The translations under genes were made by a program, and so were the position numbers. From assembly GCF_944383115.1 (NCBI RefSeq), contig NZ_CALWOJ010000003.1, positions 1 through 63,519 on the forward strand: a stretch of 63,519 nt of DNA. The letters are read 5' to 3'. Source of the stretch: an uncultured Flavonifractor sp. (lineage in GTDB: Bacteria; Bacillota; Clostridia; Oscillospirales; Oscillospiraceae). Shown piece by piece: positions 15,487 to 24,329 of this stretch; position 1 is the stretch's first letter, and each line of letters starts with the position of its first letter. The notes below the pieces were generated by a model. The model saw only the letters and a program-made list of their open reading frames with translations, ran no database searches and was not told the origin of the DNA.

Positions 15487-16425
15487 ATGCATCGATATAT
15501 TATCAAACGCCTGTTGTTCCTGATCCCCACCGTGCTTGGTGTTACCTTGATTATCTTCATTGTTATGAATGTTACGCCCGGCAACCCCGGTCGAATGATT
15601 CTGGGACCCAACGCTACTGCGGCGGAGGTCGAGGCAATGAACGAGGAGCTGGGCTATAATGATCCCATTTTGGTGCGTTGGTTTAACTATCTGAAAGATA
15701 TTGTTACCAAGGGCAGCTTTGGACAATCCTATTCCACCAAGCGGGATGTTCTGGAAGAACTCTGGCCTCGTTTTTTGGTTACCTTACGACTTGCTATTTT
15801 AGTTCTTACATTATCAGTTTGTATAGGCGTCCCATTGGGAATTCTATCTGCAGTAAAACAAAATTCGCTGATGGATACGATCCCTACAATGATTGCCTTC
15901 TTCTTAGCGGCGGTACCAAGCTTCGTTGTAGGTATAGTACTAATGTATATATTTGCCTTAAAGTTAGGCTGGTTCCACTCCTACGGCCTAAAATCTGTGT
16001 CAGACTATGTGCTGCCTGTGGTTTCGGCAACGATCTGTGAGCTGTCGGCCTATCTGAGGTTTACCAAGTCCTCCATGCTGGAGGCCATTCGCCAGGACTA
16101 TGTCCGCACTGCCCGTGCCAAAGGCGTTGCTGAGCGTACAGTCATCTGGAAGCATGCGCTGAAGAATGCGCTGCTGCCTGTGGTCACCTCCATTGGCATG
16201 CGTTTTGGCTGCCTGCTGGCCGGTATGGTTACCACGGAACAGCTGTTTTCCATCCCGGGCGTCGGTTCTCTGATCGTTGAGTCCATCAGCATGAAGGATG
16301 AACCCATGATCATCGGCTGTGCCGTTATGGTGTCCATCTGCTTCACTCTGCTGATGATCGGTGTTGACTTGATTTATGCCTTCATTGACCCGCGCATTCG
16401 GGCCAAGTACAGTAAGGGGGGTTGA
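15487..16425 (+). CDS. ABC importer permease 1 (DppB-type)
   Basis: 312-residue inner-membrane permease. It starts with the first transmembrane helix (YIIKRLLFLIPTVLGVTLI) and the family stretch NVTPGNPGRMILGPNAT. The cytoplasmic EAA loop that docks to the ATPase reads YVRTARAKGVAERTVIWKHA. About six helices. From roughly 15775 to 15980 the codon choice changes sharply to AT-ending codons (TTA, CTA, ATA, GTA), unlike the CTG/ATC-rich flanks, although the reading frame and protein family stay intact. Six bases separate its stop from the start of the next permease. Works with 16431, 17364 and 18357. Confidence 0.94.
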   Translation: MHRYIIKRLLFLIPTVLGVTLIIFIVMNVTPGNPGRMILGPNATAAEVEAMNEELGYNDPILVRWFNYLKDIVTKGSFGQSYSTKRDVLEELWPRFLVTLRLAILVLTLSVCIGVPLGILSAVKQNSLMDTIPTMIAFFLAAVPSFVVGIVLMYIFALKLGWFHSYGLKSVSDYVLPVVSATICELSAYLRFTKSSMLEAIRQDYVRTARAKGVAERTVIWKHALKNALLPVVTSIGMRFGCLLAGMVTTEQLFSIPGVGSLIVESISMKDEPMIIGCAVMVSICFTLLMIGVDLIYAFIDPRIRAKYSKGG

Positions 16426-16430
16426 CCTCA

Positions 16431-17339
16431 ATGGCAAAAAATTCTACCCGCCCCGTTGTGGCCACGCTCGATGGTGAGGACATCAACTTCAAGCGCCCCA
16501 GTCAGACCAAAGAGATCCTCCGCCGGTTGAGAAAGAACAAGGGCGCCATGATCGGCCTGTTTCTGCTCATCTGCATTGTTCTGGTGGTCATTTTCGCGGA
16601 TTTTATCGCCCCTTATGAAGCTGGCGTGGTTCAGGTCGCCGAAAACAAGCTGGCGCCCATGTCCCCGGAGCATCCGCTGGGCTGCGACAGCTATGGCCGT
16701 GATGTTCTCTCCCGTCTGGTACATGGCGCCCGCAACTCCCTGCTGGTGGCCGTGGCGGCTTCCATCAGTTCCTGCCTGTTTGGATGTACGCTGGGCGCCA
16801 TCGCCGGCTATTTTGGCGGAAAGATCGATATGCTGATCATGCGGGCGCTGGATATCTTCATGTCCATCCCCGACCTGCTGTTCACCATGGTGGTTGTGGC
16901 TGCCCTGAGTTCCAGCATTCCTGTACTGATCATCGCAATGACGCTGGCGTATTTTACAAACTACGTCCGACTAGTACGCTCCGGTGTTTTGAATCTGGTG
17001 GATCAAGAGTATGTTGAGGCTGCGCGTGCCGGTGGATCCAGTTCCGCCCGTATCATCATCAGCCACATCATACCCAACACGCTGGGCATCATCCTGGTCA
17101 ATGTAACCCTGAACGTTTCCAGCCTGGTGATCTATCAGTCTACCCTGAGCTTTATCGGACTGTCCCTGCCCGCTCCTGCGCCTGAGTGGGGTTCTATGTT
17201 GTCCAGTGCCCGTGTTGATATGATGCGCGCCCCCCTGCTGGTGGTATTCCCCGCACTGGCCATTGTTCTGACTGCTTTCTCCGTGAACCTGCTGGGTGAC
17301 GGCCTGCGCGATGCTATGGACCCCCGCCTGAAGAACTGA
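16431..17339 (+). CDS. ABC importer permease 2 (DppC-type)
   Basis: 302-residue partner permease. A cytoplasmic N-terminal tail ends in EILRRLRKNKGAMIGLFLL, the usual DppC entry into helix 1. HPLGCDSYGRDVLSRLVHGARNSL and YVEAARAGGSSSARIIISHI (EAA loop) are family landmarks. Start chosen at ATG 16431, with the GGGGGG run 9 bases ahead; the TTG at 16422 overlaps the previous stop. The C-terminus GDGLRDAMDPRLKN is the expected end. Forms the transmembrane heterodimer with the preceding product. Confidence 0.95.
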   Translation: MAKNSTRPVVATLDGEDINFKRPSQTKEILRRLRKNKGAMIGLFLLICIVLVVIFADFIAPYEAGVVQVAENKLAPMSPEHPLGCDSYGRDVLSRLVHGARNSLLVAVAASISSCLFGCTLGAIAGYFGGKIDMLIMRALDIFMSIPDLLFTMVVVAALSSSIPVLIIAMTLAYFTNYVRLVRSGVLNLVDQEYVEAARAGGSSSARIIISHIIPNTLGIILVNVTLNVSSLVIYQSTLSFIGLSLPAPAPEWGSMLSSARVDMMRAPLLVVFPALAIVLTAFSVNLLGDGLRDAMDPRLKN

Positions 17340-17363
17340 CACCGGCAGAAAGGAATTATCATC

Positions 17364-18353
17364 ATGAGTAACGCAGAAAAGATGCTGGACATTAAGGACT
17401 TGAGCGTTGTCTACAAAACGGATCTGGAGACGGTATATGCCGTCAATGGCGTCACACTTTCCTTGGAAAAGGGAGCTACGCTGGGCTTGGTGGGCGAGAC
17501 CGGCGCCGGAAAAACCACGCTGGCCCTGACGCTGATGCGCCTTCTGCCCGAGCGTACCGGTAAAGTGACCTCCGGTTCCATTACCTTCGAAGGTGAGAAC
17601 ATTATTGACCTGCCCGAGGCGCAGATGCGCAAGATCCGCGGCGACAAGATCGCCATGATCTTCCAGGACCCCATGACCTCCCTGAATCCGGTGCTGACGG
17701 TAGGCGAGCAGATCGCCGAGGCGCTGCTGGTTCATAATGAGGTAGGCCGCTCAAAAGAGGAGATAGAGGCCCGTGTTGATGAGACCCTGACCTTGGTGGG
17801 CATTCCCCCGGCCAGAAAGCGTGAGTACCCTCACCAGTTTTCCGGCGGGATGCGCCAGCGCGTGGTAATCGCCATCGCGCTGTCCTGCGAGCCCGATTTG
17901 CTGATTGCGGACGAGCCGACCACCGCTCTGGACGTTACCATTCAGGCACAGGTGCTGATGATGATCCGCGATCTGCGTGACCGGCTTGGTACCTCTATGA
18001 TTATGATTACCCATGATCTTGGTATTGTGGCGCAGACCTGTGATAATGTGGCTGTGATGTACGCCGGTGAGATCATCGAGCTGGGCACCGCCGAGGATAT
18101 CTTTGCTCACACCATGCACCACCCGTATACAGATGGTTTGTTTGCTTCTTTGCCGAATCTGAAGTCGAAAACAGCCCGCCTGCAGCCCATTACCGGCCTG
18201 ATGCCGGATCCCACCAATCTGCCCAAGGGCTGTAAATTTGCACCGCGCTGCAGCCGGTGCATGGAGATTTGCAAGGAAGTACCCCCGGAGGTCTATACCG
18301 AAGGTACGCACTCCATCCGATGCCATCTCTTTCACCAATCAAAGGAGAACTAA
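17364..18353 (+). CDS. ABC importer ATPase 1 (DppD-type)
   Basis: 329-residue ATP-binding subunit. Walker A is GETGAGKTT, the signature is [15 protein letters not shown], Walker B is [14 protein letters not shown], and the switch histidine lies in MIMITHDLG. The C-terminal oligopeptide-transporter extension contains the cysteine cluster [14 protein letters not shown], which in Dpp/Opp ATPases often holds an iron-sulfur cluster. AAAGGAA precedes ATG 17364. Partner of the ATPase 3 bases downstream. Confidence 0.96.
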   Translation: MSNAEKMLDIKDLSVVYKTDLETVYAVNGVTLSLEKGATLGLVGETGAGKTTLALTLMRLLPERTGKVTSGSITFEGENIIDLPEAQMRKIRGDKIAMIFQDPMTSLNPVLTVGEQIAEALLVHNEVGRSKEEIEARVDETLTLVGIPPARKREYPHQFSGGMRQRVVIAIALSCEPDLLIADEPTTALDVTIQAQVLMMIRDLRDRLGTSMIMITHDLGIVAQTCDNVAVMYAGEIIELGTAEDIFAHTMHHPYTDGLFASLPNLKSKTARLQPITGLMPDPTNLPKGCKFAPRCSRCMEICKEVPPEVYTEGTHSIRCHLFHQSKEN

Positions 18354-18356
18354 GCT

Positions 18357-19331
18357 ATGGCAGAAGAAAGAATCCCTCTGATTGAGACCGTAGATCTGAA
18401 GAAGTATTTTAAAGTAGGTGATAATGCCCTCCTCCATGCGGTCGATGGTATCAATATGAAAGTGTATCCAGGTGAGACCATCGGTGTGGTTGGTGAGTCC
18501 GGATGTGGAAAGAGTACGCTGGGTCGTACCATTCTGCGTCTGATTGAGCCTACTTCCGGGCAGATCCTTTATAATGGTGACGATATTACCCAGTATAATG
18601 CCCGGCGGATGAAGAAAATGCGGCAGGAACTGCAGATTATTTTCCAGGATCCGTACGCAAGTCTTGATCCCCGTAAGTCTGTCATTGAGATCATAGCGGA
18701 ATATATGATCATCAATAAGACGCTGCCCACAAAGCGCGATATTTTTAACCGTGCGGCACATCTGATGGATGTAGTAGGCCTGGCCAGACGCTATGCCACA
18801 GCCTATCCCCATGAGTTGGATGGCGGGCGCCGGCAGCGCATCGGCATTGCCCGTGCGCTGTCCGTCAACCCCAAGTTTATCGTGTGCGACGAGCCTGTTT
18901 CGGCGCTGGACGTGTCCATCCAGGCGCAGATCCTCAACCTGCTGATGGACCTGCAGGATGAAATGTGTCTGACATACATGTTCGTGACCCATGACCTGAG
19001 CGTTGTAAAACATATTTCGGACAATATCATGGTCATGTACCTTGGTCAATGTCTGGAACTGACCAGTTCTGACGAGCTGTTCGAAAAGCCTCTGCATCCC
19101 TATACGCAGGCTTTGCTGTCTGCCATTCCGGAACCGGACATCTCCATGCGCAACAAGAAGATCAAGGTCATCAAAGGCGAGGTCGTCAGTCCGGTGAACC
19201 CGAAGCCCGGCTGTCGGTTTGCCGCCCGGTGTGAACACTGCCAGGAGCGGTGCCACCAGGAGGCTCCTGAGCTGAAGGAAGTTGCCCCCGGCCACTTTGT
19301 TGCCTGCCATCTTTGCGACGGTCCCATTTAA
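18357..19331 (+). CDS. ABC importer ATPase 2 (DppF-type)
   Basis: 324 residues. Walker [10 protein letters not shown]; Walker [15 protein letters not shown]. The signature reads [16 protein letters not shown], with LDGGR in place of the canonical LSGGQ; such a degenerate or altered signature in one of two ATPases makes the pair asymmetric. The C-terminal cysteine motif is [21 protein letters not shown] precedes the ATG at 18357, and the gene ends the operon ahead of the terminator at 19411. The preceding genes supply the binding protein and both permeases, so the importer is complete. Confidence 0.95.
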   Translation: MAEERIPLIETVDLKKYFKVGDNALLHAVDGINMKVYPGETIGVVGESGCGKSTLGRTILRLIEPTSGQILYNGDDITQYNARRMKKMRQELQIIFQDPYASLDPRKSVIEIIAEYMIINKTLPTKRDIFNRAAHLMDVVGLARRYATAYPHELDGGRRQRIGIARALSVNPKFIVCDEPVSALDVSIQAQILNLLMDLQDEMCLTYMFVTHDLSVVKHISDNIMVMYLGQCLELTSSDELFEKPLHPYTQALLSAIPEPDISMRNKKIKVIKGEVVSPVNPKPGCRFAARCEHCQERCHQEAPELKEVAPGHFVACHLCDGPI

Positions 19332-19410
19332 CAAAAGCAATACAGAGAAAAAGTTCGCTTCTGGAAAGAGAAGGGGAAGTTGGACCAGTTTGATCCTACC
19401 GGACAAACGG

Positions 19411-19450
19411 AAACCCGCCGCAGAATTGAGATTCTGCGGCGGGTTTCTTT
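19411..19450. terminator. Bidirectional terminator between importer operon and PTS operon
   Basis: Perfect 16-base arms (19411-19426, 19431-19446) around TGAG, with AAA at the left and TTTCTTT at the right, serving both convergent units. Confidence 0.9.
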
Positions 19451-19474
19451 ATGTGGGGGTTGAGGAGAATGGCT

Positions 19475-20653
19475 TCAGGAATGAAGGGCGGGGTCGCAGT
19501 AGAAGATCTCGCCACGAATCACCACCAGGCGGATGGTCAGCTGGGGATCAAAGGCCAGCAGATCCCCGTCAAACCCGGGAGCCAGCACGCCCTTGCGCCC
19601 ACCCAGGCCCAGGGAGCGGGCGGGGGTGGTGGCGCACATACGCACCGCGTCGGCCAGGGGGATCCCCACCCGCTGCACCAGATTTTGAAACATGGCTTCG
19701 GTGGTGACGGCGCTGCCCAGGAAACCGGTCCGGTCCGCCCGGAGGATGGCGCCGTCCTCGATCCAGCCCTCCTGACCGCGATAGAGGATAAAGCCGTCGG
19801 GGTTGCCGGTGGCAGCCGTTCCGTCGGAGACCACGCAGATATGCTGGGGGCCTTTGGTCTGCCAGACCAGGCGGATCAGCTCGGGTGGCAGGTGGGCGCC
19901 GTTGGCGATGAGTTCCACCGTCATCTCGTCCAGCAGGAGGGCCCCCTCCAGCAGTCCGGGCAGACGGCGGCCGTTGACCCGGCGGACGCTGCTCATGCCG
20001 GAGTAGATGTGGGTGACCTGCCTGACCCCGGCCTCGTAGGCGGGATAGATGTCCTCCATCCCGCAGTCGCTGTGGCCCAGGGAGACGTGGATGCCCCGCT
20101 CCAGCAGGACCCGGATCAGCTCCGGTACGCCCTCCACCTCCGGCGCCACAGTCCATTTCAAGACCGGCGGCGCCTGATCCAGGAACGCAAGGTACCGTTC
20201 CGGCAGGGCGGGATTGAGGGGCTGGTCGGGGATCATGGGATAACTGGGGGCGATGTGGGGCCCCTCCAGGTGGAGACCCAGCAGCTCCGGGCCTTGCCGG
20301 GCCTCCATTGCCTGGTGCATGGCGGACAGCTTGGCCCGGGTGGGCTGATCCAGATCCATCTGCCGGGCATAATTGACGCTGGGCAGCAGCGCGGTGGTTC
20401 CGTGACGGGCCAGGAAGGCCGCCCCCCGCAGGATCTCCTGGGGGTCGTCGGTCCAGAACTCACAGCCCCCGCCGCCGTGGACGTGGGCGTCCACAAAGCC
20501 GGGGGTCACCAACAGCCCGCTTAGATCCAGCGTGGGACATTCTGTGCCGTCGTCGGGGCCCACCCGGAGGATCTGCTCCCCCTCACACAGGATGCAGGCA
20601 TCTTCCAGGATGCGGAAGGGCGTAACGGCCCGGCAATGGCTGAGCTTCAGCAT
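19475..20653 (-). CDS. NagA-type amidohydrolase (N-acetyl-aminosugar-phosphate deacetylase)
   Basis: 392-residue member of the N-acetylglucosamine-6-phosphate deacetylase family. Metal motif DAHVHGGGG (H57, H59), LGLHLEGPH with the bridging glutamate, SLGHS with another metal histidine, and VVSDGTAATG with the catalytic aspartate. It departs from ordinary NagA: THIYSGMSS replaces the usual THLFNAM and SDGTAATG replaces SDAMAAAG, and it is the last gene of an Ula-type PTS operon. A canonical nagA exists at 56959, so this copy probably acts on a different N-acyl sugar phosphate (inference). Start at 20653 with GGGAG; its ATG lies just ahead of the stop of the dehydrogenase gene (TGA at 20647-20649), giving a 7-base overlap. 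Confidence 0.88.
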   Translation of the reverse strand: MLKLSHCRAVTPFRILEDACILCEGEQILRVGPDDGTECPTLDLSGLLVTPGFVDAHVHGGGGCEFWTDDPQEILRGAAFLARHGTTALLPSVNYARQMDLDQPTRAKLSAMHQAMEARQGPELLGLHLEGPHIAPSYPMIPDQPLNPALPERYLAFLDQAPPVLKWTVAPEVEGVPELIRVLLERGIHVSLGHSDCGMEDIYPAYEAGVRQVTHIYSGMSSVRRVNGRRLPGLLEGALLLDEMTVELIANGAHLPPELIRLVWQTKGPQHICVVSDGTAATGNPDGFILYRGQEGWIEDGAILRADRTGFLGSAVTTEAMFQNLVQRVGIPLADAVRMCATTPARSLGLGGRKGVLAPGFDGDLLAFDPQLTIRLVVIRGEIFYCDPALHS

Positions 20654-21711
20654 GGCTGGCTCCCGAACAGGGCGCCCCCTCTGGCGGGATAGGCGGGGCT
20701 GTCCTCCACCCCCCGGGTGCAGTTGCACTGGAGACACTCGCCCCGGAGGAATTTCATCAGGTTGTCCATGCCCTTGTCATACTGGTGCCAGGCACGTTCC
20801 TGGCAGAAGCCCGCCATGTGATTGGTCAGGATGATCTTTTCCCGGGGCAGGCGATAGAAGGGACTGTCTGCCGGCAGAGGTTCCGGCACGAATACGTCGA
20901 TGGCGGCCATGCGGATGGCCCCCGACTCCAGGGCGGCGATGAGGGCGTCGTAGTCCACCAGCTGGGGCCGGCCGGTGTTGACCAGCGCGGCGTTGGGCTT
21001 CATCAGGGCGATCTGCGTCGCCCCGACCAGACCGTGATTTTCCGGCGTGGCCCGGGCCAGGATGCTGATAAAATCGCTCTGGGCCATCAGCTCGTCCAGG
21101 GAACACAGCCTGACGCCCAGCGCCTCCATCTCGGCGCTGTCCACAAAGGGATCGTAGCCCAAAACCTCCATGCCGAACCCGCGGGCCAGTCCGGCCAGAT
21201 AGCGGCCGTTGCGCCCCATGCCCACGATGCCCAGGGTCTTGCGGTAGACCTCGAAGGAGTTGGCCTCCACCAGGTCGCGCAGCCGCTGGTAATTGTCCCG
21301 GGACCATTTCTCGTCGTGGATGGCGCGGTTGATCTCAATGACCGGCCGGGACATGTTCAGGATCAGGTTCATGGTCAGCTCCGCCACCGATACGGTGCAG
21401 CGGCCCGCGCTGTTGAGTACGGGTACGCCGTGGCGGCGGCAGGCGTCCAGGTCGATGTTTTCCTCCGGCCCGTCCCGCTCGGACAGGATGAGCTTCAGGT
21501 CGGGGGCGTTTTCCAGCACCCGCTCGGTGATGGGATCGTAGCCCACGAAGAAGATGTCGATGCCTTTGAGGGCCTCGATCACCTCGTCCTCGCTCATCCA
21601 GTGGCGGAACTGGTTGTGGATGTTGAAGCCTGCCCGCTTCACCTGTACCACTTGGCTGAACTTTTCTTCCCATTCGGCGTTATATTCGCCGGTCCAAAGC
21701 ATATGGAGCAT
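20647..21711 (-). CDS. D-isomer-specific 2-hydroxyacid dehydrogenase family protein
   Basis: 354-residue NAD(P)-dependent dehydrogenase. The Rossmann motif is GIVGMGRNGR in the middle, followed by the catalytic triad in order: arginine in NTGRPQLVD, glutamate in VFVPEPLP, histidine in LTNHMAGFC. It reversibly oxidises D-2-hydroxyacids or phosphorylated ones. In the PTS operon it could process a hydroxyacid released from the imported sugar-acid phosphate. GGAGGA precedes ATG 21711 with a 7-base spacer. The long C-terminal tail (about 30 residues, Cys-containing) is beyond the usual family end. No cofactor preference was assigned. Confidence 0.9.
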   Translation of the reverse strand: MLHMLWTGEYNAEWEEKFSQVVQVKRAGFNIHNQFRHWMSEDEVIEALKGIDIFFVGYDPITERVLENAPDLKLILSERDGPEENIDLDACRRHGVPVLNSAGRCTVSVAELTMNLILNMSRPVIEINRAIHDEKWSRDNYQRLRDLVEANSFEVYRKTLGIVGMGRNGRYLAGLARGFGMEVLGYDPFVDSAEMEALGVRLCSLDELMAQSDFISILARATPENHGLVGATQIALMKPNAALVNTGRPQLVDYDALIAALESGAIRMAAIDVFVPEPLPADSPFYRLPREKIILTNHMAGFCQERAWHQYDKGMDNLMKFLRGECLQCNCTRGVEDSPAYPARGGALFGSQPC

Positions 21712-21726
21712 GTTTCATTCCTCCCA

Positions 21727-22581
21727 TCAGGCCCGGCCGTCGGAGCCAAAGTCCCGGATGCGCTCGATCCCCACCTGCCGGATGGCGTCGATGGCGCCCA
21801 CCAGAAGGTCGTCGGAATACAGGTTCTCGCCGGGGTGCAGCTGGAGGACCTGGCTGATGGCGGTACGGTAAGCGATCTGGAAATCTGCGTTGATATTGAT
21901 CTTGCGGATGCCGTTCTGGATCAGCTCGGGGATACGGGGGGTACCCGATCCGCCGTGAAGGACCAGGGCGGTGCCGGAATCGGTGGCGGCCCGGATGGCG
22001 ATGAGCCGGTCCACGTCGATCTCGGGCTTTTTGGCGTATACGCCGTGGGCGTTGCCCACGGACACGGCCAGGGCGTCCACGCCGGTCTGGCGGGCAAATT
22101 CTCCCGCCATTTTGGGGTCGGTCATGTTGTCGGCGGAGTTTTCGCCCATGCTGCCGTCGGCCAGGATGAGGCGGCCCAGCTCGCCCTCCACGCTGACGCC
22201 CAGCGGCTTGGACAGCTCCACCACCAGTTTGGTCAACGCCACGTTTTCCTCAAAGGAGTGGGCGGAGCCGTCGATCATCACGGAGGTAAATCCGCCCCGG
22301 ATGGCGGTCATCACGTCGGCCAGGGTGCGGCCGTGGTCCAGGTGCAGGGCCACGGGGACGGAGGCCTGGCGGAGTACGTTTACCGCCATAGGGCAAAAGT
22401 ATTCCGGCCCGAAATAATCCAGGAACTTGGGCGTGATGGCCACAATCAGGGGAGAGCGGGCCTCTTCCGCCGCCTGGACGATCCCCTTCAGGGTCTCCAA
22501 CGTACTTACGTTAAAACTGGGGACCGCGTATCCCCCTTCTTCTGCTGCTTGCAGCATACCGCACAGATTGACCAGTGACAT
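21727..22581 (-). CDS. Class II ketose-bisphosphate aldolase, GatY/KbaY-like
   Basis: 284-residue zinc-dependent aldolase. HLDHG (H80, D82, H83) carries the catalytic aspartate and a zinc ligand; SVGNAHGVY and LHGGSG provide the other zinc histidines. The length fits tagatose-1,6-bisphosphate aldolase (GatY/KbaY) and fructose-bisphosphate aldolase alike. It lies 29 bases after the PTS IIB gene, so it probably cleaves the phosphorylated product of the PTS pathway into a triose phosphate and an aldehyde. Start at 22581 with GGAGGG. Its presence beside NagA-like and dehydrogenase genes means the pathway ends in glycolytic trioses. Confidence 0.93.
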   Translation of the reverse strand: MSLVNLCGMLQAAEEGGYAVPSFNVSTLETLKGIVQAAEEARSPLIVAITPKFLDYFGPEYFCPMAVNVLRQASVPVALHLDHGRTLADVMTAIRGGFTSVMIDGSAHSFEENVALTKLVVELSKPLGVSVEGELGRLILADGSMGENSADNMTDPKMAGEFARQTGVDALAVSVGNAHGVYAKKPEIDVDRLIAIRAATDSGTALVLHGGSGTPRIPELIQNGIRKININADFQIAYRTAISQVLQLHPGENLYSDDLLVGAIDAIRQVGIERIRDFGSDGRA

Positions 22582-22610
22582 GGATATTCCCTCCTGTTTT
22601 GATATCAGCG

Positions 22611-22907
22611 TTAGCCCAGGTCCTTCTCCAGAACCGGCTTAAGGGCCGCTGTGATGCCTGCTTCATCTACGATGCTGGATACCGTGATGACCGGAACGGG
22701 CCGGATAAAGGACGGCGGGATCTTGTCCCCCAGCTCCTTGCTGGTGACGATGAGGTCGCAGTCCAGACTGCCGGCGGAGCCCAGCTCGCAGGCCTCCACC
22801 GAGACCTGCCCGCCGTACCCCAGCTTTTCCACCGCTTTGCTGACGATGTCTCTTGCAATCATGCTGGTGCCGATGCCGGCCACACAAACGGTAGTGATCT
22901 TGTACAT
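22611..22907 (-). CDS. PTS IIB component, ascorbate (UlaB/SgaB) family
   Basis: 98-residue cytoplasmic domain that passes phosphate from IIA to the sugar. The phospho-cysteine is C8 in TTVCVAGIGTSM, arranged as in UlaB rather than in galactitol IIB. Length and the C-terminal hydrophobic strands also fit. AAAAAGGAGG lies 7 bases before ATG 22907. It lies directly after the IIC gene, with IIA encoded first in the operon, so all three sugar-specific parts are separate proteins. Confidence 0.85.
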   Translation of the reverse strand: MYKITTVCVAGIGTSMIARDIVSKAVEKLGYGGQVSVEACELGSAGSLDCDLIVTSKELGDKIPPSFIRPVPVITVSSIVDEAGITAALKPVLEKDLG

Positions 22908-22927
22908 AAGTAAACCTCCTTTTTCAC

Positions 22928-24253
22928 TTAACCCAGGCCAAAGAGGCCGCCCACTTTGTGGATGAGGAAGAAGAGAATTGCGTTAAAGGAAGAGGTGTCG
23001 AAGTTGCCGTACTGCACGCCCTGCTCGGCCAGAGGACCGGTGAGGGGATTGAGGAGCAGTACGCCCAGATGGAGGACCAGGCCGCCTACGAAGCCGGCCA
23101 GCAGCGCGCCCTTCCAGCCGCCGGTGTGGTTGCCGAACACGCCCTCGGTAGCGCCGTCAAAGAAGCAGATGGCCAGGGAGGGGTAGACGAACACCGGACA
23201 GCCGAAGGCCGCCAGACAGACACAACAGATGATGGCGGCGGCAGCGTTGCCCAGGAAGCCCAGGGTGGCGCCCATCTGGCTGTAGGGGCAGAAGACCATG
23301 CAGTCCAGAGCGGGTACGCAGCCGGGCAGCAGCTTCTCGGTAAAGCCGCGGAAGGCGGGGATCAGGGAGGCGATGAACATGCGCAGGCCGTAGATCAGCA
23401 CCACCACGCCGGCGGCGAAGTTGATGCCCTGCATGATGAGCCACAGATAGGCGTTCTGGCCGGCGCGGTTGGTGTCCAGCACCGCCATAGCCTCCGGGTT
23501 GCCCACCACGATGGCAATGATGCCGATGATGAGGAAGCTGATGGGCATGGTAATGGCCAGATTAAGGGTCATATCGCCGAACATGCTCAGCCAGCCGGGC
23601 AGTTTCAGCCGGTCGGCGTTGTCCTTCACCGGGTCGCCTACCAGGCGGCCCAGCTTGGCCCCCGCCCAGGCGCCGAACTGGTTCAAGTGGCCCAGGGCAA
23701 AGGCGCCGTTGGACATTTCGGTGGCCTCTTTGTAGGTGAGCATGGGGGAGACAGTGAAGTAGATCACGTCCACCGTGATGCAGGCCACATACATGGGGAT
23801 ACCTTCCAGACCCATGGCAAAGTGCCAGAAGAGGATGTTGATGGCCGACTGGTTGATCATCATATGGACGGTGAGGTACACGCATTTGAACCACTTGTGG
23901 AAGATCCGCACCAGCAGAATGTGGATGAACCAGGCAATAATCATGATCTGGATCACATTCTGGGCCACGATGTCGAAGGTATAGGCCACACCGGTGGCGA
24001 TGTCGGGGAAGGGATAGACGCCGCTGGTGGATAGGGTGGGCTTGAGGATGTCGTTGATGGCCAGAATGGCGGTACACAGCAGGTTGACGCCCAGATTGAA
24101 CGCCGCCATACCGACGATGGTTTTGAGCGTACCCTCGATCACATCCTTGGCGGCCTTGCGCTGGACCAACAGGCCCACGCAGGCGATGAGACCCATGAAG
24201 ATAGGCGTTTGTTTCAATACGTCGTTGATAATAAAGTCAAATACCGCTTGCAA
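22928..24253 (-). CDS. PTS IIC permease, ascorbate (UlaA/SgaT) family
   Basis: 441-residue membrane permease. I recognised UlaA-family landmarks along its length: IEGTLKTIVGM near residue 45, ALGHLNQFGAW in the middle, LKLPGWLSMFGDM, GLRMFIASLIPAFRG, LLPGCVPALDC and FFDGATEGVFGNHTGGWKGAL. The order and spacing match L-ascorbate PTS permeases, not the galactitol class. About 10-11 helices. The start is TTG at 24253, with GGAGG 8 bases ahead. No UlaG lactonase or UlaDEF enzymes accompany it, so the substrate is probably not ascorbate; the neighbouring deacetylase and dehydrogenase suggest a different sugar acid or N-acyl sugar. Confidence 0.9.
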   Translation of the reverse strand: MQAVFDFIINDVLKQTPIFMGLIACVGLLVQRKAAKDVIEGTLKTIVGMAAFNLGVNLLCTAILAINDILKPTLSTSGVYPFPDIATGVAYTFDIVAQNVIQIMIIAWFIHILLVRIFHKWFKCVYLTVHMMINQSAINILFWHFAMGLEGIPMYVACITVDVIYFTVSPMLTYKEATEMSNGAFALGHLNQFGAWAGAKLGRLVGDPVKDNADRLKLPGWLSMFGDMTLNLAITMPISFLIIGIIAIVVGNPEAMAVLDTNRAGQNAYLWLIMQGINFAAGVVVLIYGLRMFIASLIPAFRGFTEKLLPGCVPALDCMVFCPYSQMGATLGFLGNAAAAIICCVCLAAFGCPVFVYPSLAICFFDGATEGVFGNHTGGWKGALLAGFVGGLVLHLGVLLLNPLTGPLAEQGVQYGNFDTSSFNAILFFLIHKVGGLFGLG

Positions 24254-24329
24254 TTTCCTTACCTCCTTTTTTTGCTCTTACATCCCACACGCTGCCTTGC
24301 ACTCACTCCTTCGTCCTCTCTGTATTGCT

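Noticed and set aside
22611-24253. Galactitol-type PTS IIB/IIC, as first suggested by the GatY-like neighbour.
   Set aside because: Motif order in the permease (LKLPGWL, FRGFTEKLLPG, FGNHTGGW) and the C8 context of IIB match the ascorbate family instead.
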